Of a stretch of 64,000 bases of DNA, positions 54,692 through 64,000 are shown piece after piece. The first letter of the stretch is position 1. Every line of letters starts with the position of its first letter. Origin of the DNA: Metridium senile (Eukaryota; Cnidaria; Anthozoa; Actiniaria; Metridiidae); NCBI GenBank assembly GCA_949775045.1, contig OX459097.1, positions 6,527,685 through 6,591,684 of the forward strand, read 5' to 3'. The translations under genes were made by a program, and so were the position numbers. The notes below the pieces were generated by a model. It was not told the DNA's origin. It did no database searches and was given only the letters and a program-made list of their open reading frames with translations.

Positions 54692-55469
54692 GAGGGAACC
54701 AACCGAGACAACAATGGCGGCCGACTTTCTTCTCTATTATTGGAAAGCGAAATTTTCACACTTCCAAGGTTTGCTTCATCTGGAAACTTCCTGTTTCCAT
54801 GAGAATGGCAATCCATCCGTCCAAGGAACAAAAAAGAATCTTCGAAGCTGATGTTCCAAGGGTTGAGATTTTGCATCGAATTTGTCTATTCGACAGATTA
54901 AGCCAAATGTTCAAAAGCGAAATGATCGCTTCTTTATCGATCGAAACGACACTGAAGACGGCAATTTGTTCTTAGGAAACTCAAAAGTGGTCAGCTTACA
55001 TAGACTTGATAGCCGTTAGTGCAAAGGAAGGCTGTTATTTGGTGATCTACGGCGACATTTTGAACAGTTCAGTTGATGACTAGGGAAGCAACCGATACAA
55101 CAATGGCGGCCGACTTTCTTCTTTATTATTGGAAAGCGAAATTTTCACACTTCCAAGGTTTGCTTCATCTGGAAACTTCCTGTTTCCACGAGAATGGCAT
55201 TCCATCCGTCCAAGGAACAAAAAAGAATCTTCGAAGCTGATGTTCCAAGGGTTGAGATTTTGCATCGAATTTGTCTATTCGACAGATTAAGCCAAATGTA
55301 CAAAAGCGAAATGGTCGCTTCTTTATCGATCGAAACGACACTAAAGACGGCAAATTGTCCTTAGGAAACTCATAAATGGTCAGCTTACATAGACTTGATA
55401 GCCGTTAGTGCAAAGGAAGGCTGTTATTTGGTGATCTACGGCGACATTTTGAACAGTTCAGTTAATGAC
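54692..55469 (+). repeat. 389-bp direct tandem duplication
   Basis: 54692-55080 and 55081-55469 differ at only a few per cent of positions. Each has ACAATGGCGGCCGACTTTC and ends GTTCAGTTNATGAC. Short frames in the copies are not convincing genes. Confidence 0.9.
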
Positions 55470-56503
55470 CATGGTTTGTAAATTCTTGTCAAATTGCAAG
55501 ATAATTATAAGGGCAGTTCAAGGCGCAGTTATGGACGATCAAGGAGTTGCTTCAAAAAGGTAGTCATTTAAATACTTTATTTAAGCCTTAAGTTTTACCG
55601 CGATAGTGTTATTTCGATTATAGCTGATGTTCCACGCACGATTTTTCACTACTGGACTCTTGCGGTTGTTATTACATTGAAATCATGAACATTTGCTCTT
55701 ACAGGAAAATAAGAGCAATAGGAATTCAAACCTCATAAACATTTTCATACATGTACAATATGCACATGTATTTACATTTATTAAATGTCCCTCCATTGCT
55801 TTTGGGAGTTTGACTGATCCCAGGCAACAACTACTTTTTGACATGAAATTTTTTTCTAATTATCTATGACTGTTTTGACATGGAAATGTTTACAAAAGAA
55901 TTCCTTACTTGTCATTGTTGCTATGTGGGGGATAGCAATCCATATTGCCTCCATACATCATAAATTTCATTTACATGCAAACAAGACCATATTAAAACTC
56001 AAGTCATACCCCATATCATGTCACCCCCAGGATCATGTCACCTAGCAACCTTTCTTTTTAAAATCCTTCTAGTATTAGTGTAAACTATTAAGAAGCATTG
56101 TATGTTGACATCTTCAATACCCATCAGACATGGTGCTACTTCAAAACCCTTGGTGCAAAAAAAAAATGGTGTTGTAATTCTGTTTTCCCCTTGTTTTCAT
56201 TGTAGGAAAAAGAGCCTTTGAGCTTGTTGAAGTAGAAAGCATTTAAGTTACTTGCATTAAAATTGTAACTACTCAACCAACTTATTAAGTGGAATACTGG
56301 ATATATGTAAGTAGAACAATTATACATATAACATGTGTTATAGCTTGTTATGCATCATGATTGCTATCATGACAATCAATATGATTTTGACTAGTTCGGA
56401 TAATAATTACTGCCCTTTATAGCAAGTTAAAATTTTGTAAATTGTAAAACATTAGTCAAAGAACTTTAATTAATATAGGCTGGAATTTTCCTTTTGTATA
56501 TAC
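55470..56503. other. Intergenic, no gene recognised
   Basis: AT-rich, with no coding signal or clear repeat seen. Confidence 0.5.
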
Positions 56504-56718
56504 AACAGGTTCCCATTTAAATATGTACTTTCCCATTTAAATCTGTACTTATGCAAATTGTGTTGATGTGTGCTAAACATACAGATCAACCAATCAGAGT
56601 ATATTATTTCTAAAGTGAACTTCTCTGATTGGTTGATCTGTGTGTTTAGCACACATCAAATAAATTTGCATAAGTACAGATTTAAATGGGAAAATACAGA
56701 TTTAAATGGGAACCTGTT
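56504..56718. repeat. Foldback element, copy 3
   Basis: Same ends and arms as 107-381 and 3615-3835, with two 20-bp subunits per arm. TATA-rich sequence lies on both sides. Confidence 0.8.
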
Positions 56719-56898
56719 ATATATATCAACCTACTTCCATTCAAAGTGTCATATATGCCCACCAAGGCAACAATGTCATAACTACAATCTAGTGTGTTAA
56801 ATTAAGGATTCCCTTTCCTTTCCTTGATCTTTTTCTTGCCTTAGGCTTTCTATAATCAGTCAGGGTGGCATTGCTTTGAAGCCACTGAGATTTGGTGA

Positions 56899-58325
56899 TC
56901 AAGGCCAATCTGTTACATACATGTTGTGTTGTTGCGTACCTCCTGTGCAGACTGTTGACAACAGGGTGGATGGACTCTGAACAGTGTTCTGCTTCCATGC
57001 CGACACAAGAGAAAAGCTTTGCCTTCTTCTCCCATTTGGACCAGTAAACCCCAACAATGCAGCAAGAAAGTTCCAATCCCCACCATACCGTACTTTGCAT
57101 GTTTTATATTGATGTTGTTGTTCCATTGCAGGTGTACTCGTCATATCCAAAGCTGAAGACACACTTTTGAAAGAAGAAACTAGAAATGTTACACAAAAAT
57201 GTCATCAATAAATTGATCTAAAAATACATTGATAGAACAAATGCTACATGTATATTGTCTTTTTTGCTATATCTAGAGATAATTAATTAATTAATTAATT
57301 TATTGTTTGTAGAATCATCTTTGTTGTTGTTAGTTTTATGTAGACATGAGCTAGATATTTCAGATACGTTTACTTACTTTCTGCACAATTTGCAGTCAGT
57401 ACTATGAGCGGTGTTGGTGCTGTCGAGCTGTGTTAGTTGAGCAGGCCAGTTTGTAGATCCATTGACCTCTATCATATCTACGTTAACGTTACTAGCCTGA
57501 GTATAAGCCTTTCTGGGAGTAAGTCCAACGTTGGGGAAAAACACAGCAGCCATATCTCCCAGTTTTAATACGGTGCTCGAGCGTGCAGAAGACGAAAGGG
57601 AGTCAAAAAAGTCTGCCTTAGATGCCGACATCCAACGCGCAATACGCAAGTACTGGATGGTAAATAAGCCTTTCCTGTCTGAAGTGATAAAAACTGTGCA
57701 ATGTGGTACACTTTGCCATTGTACTCAACGTACTGTTGCGGCGACTTGGTTTTATCATGACAGTACCTGTCGCGCTTTCAAACATTTTACGTCAGAAAAA
57801 TCACCGTTCGATTATGTTTCATTGCCTTATTGTTCGATTTCCGATCGTTCGATTGTGTGCGATTGCCTTATTGTTCGATTTCCGAACGATCGATTGTTTC
57901 GATTGCTAAAATTTTACTGTGAGTTCGATTGAGTCCGATTGCCGAACCAATCGACAATCGAATGATTGATGTTCGATTGCCAAACGTTCGATTGAATACG
58001 CCGGATGGACAGGGTTTCGACGACGGTCTTCTCTGTTTTTTTTTGGGAAAGATATTTTCTTATCACATGTATAAGTCCACGGCTTTGTACGTCGTTTTAC
58101 TTTTCCATGTTCAAACGATCTGTTGAATTGCCTATAGCAAGCAGCGCATATTGTTGTGGTGTTACCGCTAAAAACCTTGTTAAAACAGGTCTTTAAGTCT
58201 TCAACCTTCTCATGTTTAATAGTGAACAGCCTGCTAGTTGTTTTAGTTGCGTAAATAGCACACTTTTCTCGCACGCACGGCATTACACGGCGGATAGTAT
58301 TTTGTTTTATCAGCGCATTATTCAT
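56899..58325 (-). CDS. Doubtful three-exon gene, unrecognised
   Basis: A possible model on the minus strand has exon 1 from ATG 58325 with an unclear donor. Exon 2 is 57652-57378, with acceptor CCATCCAG and donor GTAAGT. Exon 3 is 57163-56899, with acceptor TTTCAAAAG. The exon 2/3 phases fit. Exon 1 holds four Cys in C-x5-C and C-x2-C pairs with many basic residues (CREKCAIY, CAACYRQF), possibly a zinc-binding module. Exon 3 holds KVRYGGDWNFLAALLG, a block I associate loosely with transposon-like proteins of cnidarians. After GFTGPNG a second frame looks more protein-like (HPVVNSLHRRYATTQ, basic tail), hinting at a frameshift. The model may be a decayed gene. Confidence 0.3.
57780..58010. repeat. 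GTTCGATT-rich block
   Basis: Around a dozen copies of CGATTG / GTTCGATT and their complement within 230 bp, at uneven spacing. It falls in the first intron or exon end of the doubtful gene. Confidence 0.7.
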
Positions 58326-58602
58326 TCACTAAAACTGTAATTGTAGAGGAATTTAAATTTCGCGACTGAGTGATTGGCAGCAATGGGAAATACCGCTGGA
58401 CATTCAAAATTTATCGCGGGCATTAAGTTGCCAAGCGAAACGCTCGTGGAATGTGTTTGGAAGCAGTTCTTGATTATTTATTAAGTTATCAGAGTACTGT
58501 AATTCCTTTGAAATGACTAGAGAATATGCTTTACACTACGATGGAGGGTGATTTACATGTCTAGACAAGGACGGAGCACGAATCCAAAGACAAATATTTT
58601 GC

Positions 58603-58683
58603 AGATGTGATTGGCTGCTCAGAAAAACCCAAAATCCTAACCGAAGTTTGCATGGCTGGTCGCGATGCAACGATTTCCGCTGT
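58603..58683 (-). repeat. 81-bp inverted repeat, right copy
   Basis: Exact reverse complement of 54218-54298, 4.3 kb away. Confidence 0.9.
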
Positions 58684-58934
58684 AAAATCATTTTCTTGAA
58701 AATACTTTTTACAGTGAGAACACTCGAACCGTAAACCCACATCCCTTGAGTGAATACATTAGAAATAAGTTATCAATAGAAATGGGACGTTAGATGTTAT
58801 GACCGCTTAATAGAGGCACCACTGTAAATTTTATCAAACACTGTAATACTAATACTAACAAACAAGACAGTGATTGTATATTTTCGATAATCTTGACTAC
58901 TGAATACAATTTGGACTGACAATATCAGAACTAC

Positions 58935-59110
58935 AGTGGTACCTCTATTAAGCGGTCACCCTCGGGACTTTCCAAAGTGGCCGCTTAATAGAGGTTGGCT
59001 GGTGAATAGAGGTATAGAATAAGTATAGCAATAGATTTGGGACTTTATATTGTGGCCGCCTAATAGAGGGTGACCTCTTAATAAGTGACCGCTTAATTAG
59101 AGGTACCACT
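58935..59110. mobile_element. MITE with AGTGGTACCTCTATTAAG ends
   Basis: AGTGGTACCTCTATTAAGCG at the left and CGCTTAATTAGAGGTACCACT-like sequence at the right form inverted ends, and the inside repeats GGCCGCNTAATAGAGG. A fragment of the same family is at 58800-58827. Confidence 0.75.
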
Positions 59111-59149
59111 CTATTTTATTAGTATTAATGAGATTTAAATATCATCATT

Positions 59150-59300
59150 ATCAACCCCTTATTCTAATACCCATTGTTGGATAAGTTAATTATATAACCT
59201 TTAATGCATGTCATATATGATCTGTAAATATCAAAACAATTAATATCATCACCACCAAACCCTTATATTGATATACCCAATGTTTGTCCGACTAGTACAT
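59150..59300. repeat. Single-unit relative of the 102-bp repeat
   Basis: CAACCCCTTATTCTAATACC and the related CAAACCCTTATATTGATATA lie about 104 bp apart, matching the unit downstream of the intact TPR-CHAT gene. The shared downstream flank shows that both genes arose by a duplication that included it. Confidence 0.7.
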
Positions 59301-59430
59301 AACTCTAGTATTAATGATATCAAAGTCATATCACTTTGCAGTAATGTACTGTTACTTTGCTTTACATACTGATTGATTTATCTGATTATATATATATCGA
59401 CTTATCATTTACATAACTGTTTGTTGAAAA

Positions 59431-62400
59431 TTAAAAAATGGTGACGTCATCTCCTATAAGAAAGAATGGAGCCCAGTACTTTGGATGGCTGTATTTCTTT
59501 TCTCGTATCAATTCTTTCATGGATTCATTCAAGCTCACACTTGCACTCTTACCACGCCTTAGATTCGTATAGAAACCTAACATAAAGTCAAGTGTGGCTT
59601 CGTCGTCGATGGCCAATAATGATGCTACCACAGCACGGGCACCTGCTGCAAGAAAAGCACGAGCCATACCGACCACTCCTTCAGCACGAATTTCTCCCCG
59701 GCCACTGTGACAGCAACTCAAAACCACAAGCTTGGCGCGAACTCCAATTTCTTGGACTTCCCGCATTGTCAAGATGTAGTCTTCTTCGTCTGGAATGGCT
59801 TTGGATTGTGCAGATATTCCTGGTGCTAAAGCGATTTCACCAGTGGTATCGTCACCATGAGCTGCAATGTGGATGACATCGGTATCTTCGTGGAGTTTCT
59901 TTTTTACCGCGTCTTTATTGGCATCAATCCCAATCAGTGGTGAGACACCAAGAATTGAACTAACCTCATCAGCTTCTTTCTCTGCCGCAGGAAGGTTTGA
60001 AGGCTTTATCTTTTCTCCACGAAGCATGACTTCACCGACAAAGGGATTTCCGATTACCAAAGCGCCTTTGTTGCTGTGATAGCCGTCTGAGCATTCTTTC
60101 AGAATCTTTAAAATTGTCAAAGATGGCGCTAGTCGGATGCGCTTCGTTTCACAGAGGAAATCTCCTGTTTGTGGATCCTGCAAAGCTGCAAAGGGAACCA
60201 AATTCAGTGGTCCATCTGGAATAATCACAACTTCATCTTCAGTGAGGTGTTCTTGAACAGGTGTTATCAAAGAGTTCCTTTAATGGTTCTTTAATGTAAT
60301 TATGTTGGTCAGACTTAATCCATATTAATTCTAGCGGATTTCTTGAGCTGCTCGAGTGCAAGTAGTCACTGGCAATGATGTCCTGCTCTAACGTAATTAT
60401 TTTAATACTATTACGTAGCTGTGATTGATCGTCATCTCCAAGAGATCTGTCTTCACATTTGTCTGCAATTTGTCTGACATTCAATGACTGATAAGCTGAG
60501 TCAGCCAGTTGCTCGATGTACTCTGTTATGTTCTTCTTAGTGATACTGTTTCGCTCTATTTTGTTGTTTACATATATCAATGGTGGTTGCTGTGTAAGAG
60601 TCCACAAATGTTCACTATCCTCTATGAGAGAATAGAATAGTAGACAGCTCTCTTTGGGCAAGAGGTCAGTCAAATCACTTTCATTCAGTTGCTTTCTTTT
60701 TGATATGTTTTCGACGAATACTTGCTGTTGCTGCATGTCATACTTAGAAACCAGAGTGTCTCCCAGAGCACATGCTCGACCACGCTCACAAACTACAAGT
60801 GCTTCTCTTGTACGGTTCGTCTCGATAAGAAGGGATGCAAGCAGTTTGTATGAAGTAGCATAAGTGTCCACAATTGATATTTTAAACTCGTGTTTCTCTC
60901 TCAGATCATCAAACAATTCTTCATAGCACTGAAGACTCTTTCTCAGGTATTTTTCTGATGTTTTAATGTTTTGAGCATACTGTACATTGTTGTTACCTAT
61001 TTCCTGCTTTCTAGCCAATTGGTAATAGAACTGTCCGATTTGATAACGGCAATGTGCTTCATTGTGTTTGTTTCCTGAACCAGTGAAAATCTTTACGGCC
61101 TTTTCAGATGCATCAATAGCTTCAGACATCATGCCAAACTTATAGTAAATATTTCCAAGGATACTATAACTATAGTTCCAATATAGGAACCACTTTTGAG
61201 TTTTAAAGCCAAATGTACAGTTTTCTTTTGGTTTGTAATTGCCTCAGCTAAATTTCCGTTGTTACTGAAGCATTCGCCCAACAGCTCAAAATAGTGCATT
61301 TCGCCAAGCTGGTCTCCAGATATAACTTGAAGAGTTATGGATTTCCACCGGTATTCCCTTCCTAAGTCATATTTCTTAAGTTTGGAGTATACCTTTGAAA
61401 TGTTATGATAAGCAGATACTTCATCGGATATATTACCTATATCTTTAGCTATAACAAGGAGCTTATTAAAATACTCGGCGGCTTCTTGATATTTTCCAAC
61501 ACTCTCATAAACTAAACCAAGATTGTTGTACACGATACAATAGGCGATTTCACAACCCAGTTCTGAGGACAGATTTATACTAGTTTTGTAATATCTGATT
61601 GCGTCATAGTTTTTGCCTAATTTCATAGAAGCCAGCCCTAGGTTGTTATAATCTACCGCCTCTGAGTTTTTGTCACGTCTTTTTGTTGCAAAGTCTAACT
61701 GTTTTAGGTAATACTCCAAGGCTTCTTTGACTTTTCCTTTTTGTCGAAGTGCATTTCCGATAGCTCCATATGTATAGCCTTCTATTCTTCTATCACCTGT
61801 TTCTTTAGCAATTGCGACACTTTCCTTACCGTATCGTATTGCCTTATCATAGTCATGATCCTGCGTATAACAGACAGATAAACCAACAGATGCTTCAGCC
61901 TCGGCCTTTCTATCTCCTACTTGTTTAGTGTATTTAAGATATAGCTCATGATAATTTATAGCCTCCTTTACTCTACCTAACAGTGCAAGTGCATTACCCA
62001 ATGCTGCATATATTTTATGTTTTTGTTCTATGCTGCCAAATGTTTTAGCAATTTCTATAGCACGCTCAGCATAATCTATAGCCTCCCAGTATATCATTAA
62101 TTTAGTATGTAGGTCTGACAGACTTATATAGCATTCCCGCTCCAGTGTCCACTCCCCAGACTGTTTAGCAATTATCAAAGATTGATCAAGATATGCTTTA
62201 GCATCCTGATATCTGTTGAGGTAAGTAAAACTGGCACCAAGCCCCAAGCAAACTTCTCCCTCCACTTGTTTTCCCACTTTATGGTTGACAATGATAGACA
62301 AACTTTGTTCATAATTCATAACTGCTTCAGAGTATTTATCCACCCTTAGATAACATTCACCCAAGAGGAAATAAAGTAGTGCAATCATTTCCTTGTCACC

Positions 62401-62510
62401 TTGATCTTGATACAAAGTAAGACTGTTCTTGTAACATTCAATGGCTTCCGTATACTTGCCTGATGTCATACACAGGTTACCAAGCTCACAGCCCAACACC
62501 AAGCGCCCAT
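59431..62510 (-). pseudogene. Second TPR-CHAT gene copy, broken by three frame disruptions
   Basis: It aligns along its whole length with the protein at 16390-19623 and ends in the same residues (DDVTIF). Three open pieces exist: 62502-61129, 61132-60239 and 60270-59431. First, the start region is 4 bases shorter than in the intact copy, so ATG 62510 is out of frame. Second, one base is missing near 61178, where the frame should pass from SYIGN to the MMSEA block. Third, 8 bases are missing near 60269, in LKELF before IIPVQEHL. Between breaks the frames are open, and the His and Cys of the CHAT pair (IAAHGDD, LSCCHSG) remain. Similarity to the intact gene stops at ATAATAAAC just upstream of the start, so the usual 5' flank is missing. 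Recent inactivation is likely; assembly errors could mimic some breaks. Confidence 0.85.
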
Positions 62511-62554
62511 GTAATGTTCTGTTTATTATATAGATATCAATGAAATACCAGGAT

Positions 62555-62896
62555 TTATTTTCTTCCGCCGTGGTTTGTTTTGGTCGGGATTCCCGCCGTT
62601 TGTGTCATTTCCTTCGTAAGACTGTTTAACTTGTTTACTCCCATCGGTTGAGCTTTAAACCATTTTGAATCCTTTTCCAATAACTCACTTTGAGATTTAC
62701 AGTAATTTACAGCCAAATAGAAGCACGACTCGACTCGGTTCGGGTCAAACATAGTTTGTCGTCGTTTTCGTTCAAGACGTTCAACAGAAACGGCAGCTTT
62801 ATTGGCGTACATTAATTCACGGTAAAGTTTGACCTGGCGTTGATTCCGTGGATTTTTTTCAAGTTCTAGTTTTTGTTTTCCGTTCAGAGAACTCAA
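62555..62896 (-). CDS. Unrecognised basic open frame, possible exon
   Basis: Open for about 114 codons to TAA 62555-62557 with a protein-like, Lys/Arg-rich composition (ERLERKRRQTMFDPNRVE, FYLAVNYCKSQSELL). The first in-frame ATG is 62812; the frame extends upstream to a possible acceptor CACAG near 62909. It lies directly upstream of the broken TPR-CHAT copy, on the same strand. No family recognised. Confidence 0.3.
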   Translation of the reverse strand: MSSLNGKQKLELEKNPRNQRQVKLYRELMYANKAAVSVERLERKRRQTMFDPNRVESCFYLAVNYCKSQSELLEKDSKWFKAQPMGVNKLNSLTKEMTQTAGIPTKTNHGGRK

Positions 62897-62909
62897 GATA
62901 TTCCATTCC

Positions 62910-63890
62910 TGTGCTGTCTGTCTTTAAAACGACATCTTCTAAGCATAATTATCTTTGCTCTGTGCATCCACGTAGACCAAAGTGAATCATGTTGTTTAGC
63001 CAAACCGTGTTCTGCAAAGCTTGTGGTGAGCTTATTCCGAGCAATTTTTTATCAAATACAATCTCAAGTTTTTTTTCCTGCCTCTTGCTTACTATCTGTA
63101 CTCTTTGTTGCTACTATTTCTGTTGTTAAGAGATTAATATCAAACTCAGGAAGCAGCTCAAAGTTCTCGTTCTATGCTGAATGAAAAGTGAAAAGAAACC
63201 GCGAAGTAATGGTATTCCATTGATATCTATATAATAATATACAATATTCGCGTCCGACCTGTATGCGATATACAATAGCTGGTCTTCGACTTGCCATTGT
63301 ATATCGCATACATATCGGCCACTCATATTGTATATAGTACAAAGATACTTTTTACAATTTAAAAAAAAACAGTGTCAAAAAAGTTGTTATCAACAAGTTG
63401 TTGATCAAATAGTGATCAACAGCAGAAATATATATATTTATCACAAACGTACAAACATTACATTTTCTATAGAAACGATCATGGGTTTCCCGTGCCTATT
63501 TTATTCTATTTATGTTCATTTTATTAGATTTGCCCAAATACACAAAGGAAGATTACATATTATATGAATTAAACTGGGGTGGGCAGGGAACCTGCAACAG
63601 CAAGTCCAATACCTGCGGGCCCTTGTATCTTGAAATATAATTACAAAAACATTAGTAACAGCATGAGATGGGTGACATTAAACCACGAGAAATGTTACAT
63701 GCATGATAAACAGATAGTGTTGATACAACATTGCTTCCCTTGTGTCTAGTTTCTCTCATCCAACAATAAAACACAGGAACCCCAATTTAGGATAAATGTA
63801 GATTAGCTTTTGCAAGAGAGTAGAAATGATCAATACTATATATCTATACTGACTCGATGATTTATGTTACAGATCAAAGAATATATAAAG
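62910..63890. other. Intergenic, no gene recognised
   Basis: AT-rich. A hairpin around 63255-63325 uses TGTATGCGATATACAAT and its complement. Nothing else seen. Confidence 0.5.
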
Positions 63891-64000
63891 ACCCATCAAC
63901 TGTATCCATGACGATCACTATGCAACAACTGGTCAGCGGTCACTCTGATGTGAACACTACCCAAAGAAAATATTAGATATAATGATATCACTAGACCCAG
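63891..64000 (+). promoter_or_regulatory. Inverted copy of the TPR-CHAT 5' flank
   Basis: The reverse complement of 19676-19785, with a few substitutions, ends exactly at the window edge. By comparison with the intact gene, a start codon on the + strand would be expected about 55 bases past position 64000. Confidence 0.6.

Noticed and set aside
59431..62510. Three open pieces as separate genes or exons
   Set aside because: Alignment with the intact paralog shows small deletions at the breaks, without splice sites.
63570..63640. A tRNA-like stretch with GGTTCCCTGCC on the minus strand
   Set aside because: It lacks the B-box A residue, has no A-box at the right distance and does not fold as a tRNA.

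Overview
The window is nuclear DNA from an animal. It has GT-AG introns, AATAAA signals, LINE and Penelope-like retroelements, and many foldback and TTAA-flanked DNA transposons in an AT-rich background. The repeat mix and the large TPR-CHAT (TTC28-like) genes suggest a cnidarian, perhaps an anthozoan. This is an inference from families, not a database match.

Layout. 1-8.2 kb: the 3' nine exons of an SLC25A23/24/25-type mitochondrial ATP-Mg/Pi carrier (SCaMC), with a tandemly duplicated splice donor, a duplicated pseudo-exon and several intronic repeats. 8.2-11.8 kb: repeats, then an intronless dienelactone hydrolase (CMBL-like) gene. 11.9-16.3 kb: small DNA transposons and satellites. 16.4-19.6 kb (minus): an intact 1077-codon TPR-CHAT protein. 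20.1-23.8 kb: a near-perfect 3.4-kb palindrome with a tRNA-like unit in each arm. 24.2-35.6 kb: copies of a roughly 2-kb terminal-inverted-repeat family (called U here), one split by a 5.4-kb insertion, plus a Penelope-like element carrying hammerhead-ribozyme motifs. 35.6-46.4 kb: one LINE split by an 8.4-kb TTAA element, itself holding a 3.65-kb TTAA element, which holds further small elements. 48.8-54.1 kb: a tandem array of the U family. 54-59 kb: duplications, foldbacks and a doubtful multi-exon gene. 59.4-62.5 kb (minus): a second TPR-CHAT copy with three frame disruptions. 63.9-64 kb: an inverted copy of the 5' flank of the first TPR-CHAT gene, which suggests a third copy on the + strand just past the edge.

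The genes do not form one pathway. The carrier and the hydrolase are ordinary housekeeping or metabolic genes. The TPR-CHAT genes are a lineage-expanding, possibly protease family, and the rest is a dense, layered transposon landscape. All gene models come from reading exon phases, motifs and paralog comparison by eye; no search was run.
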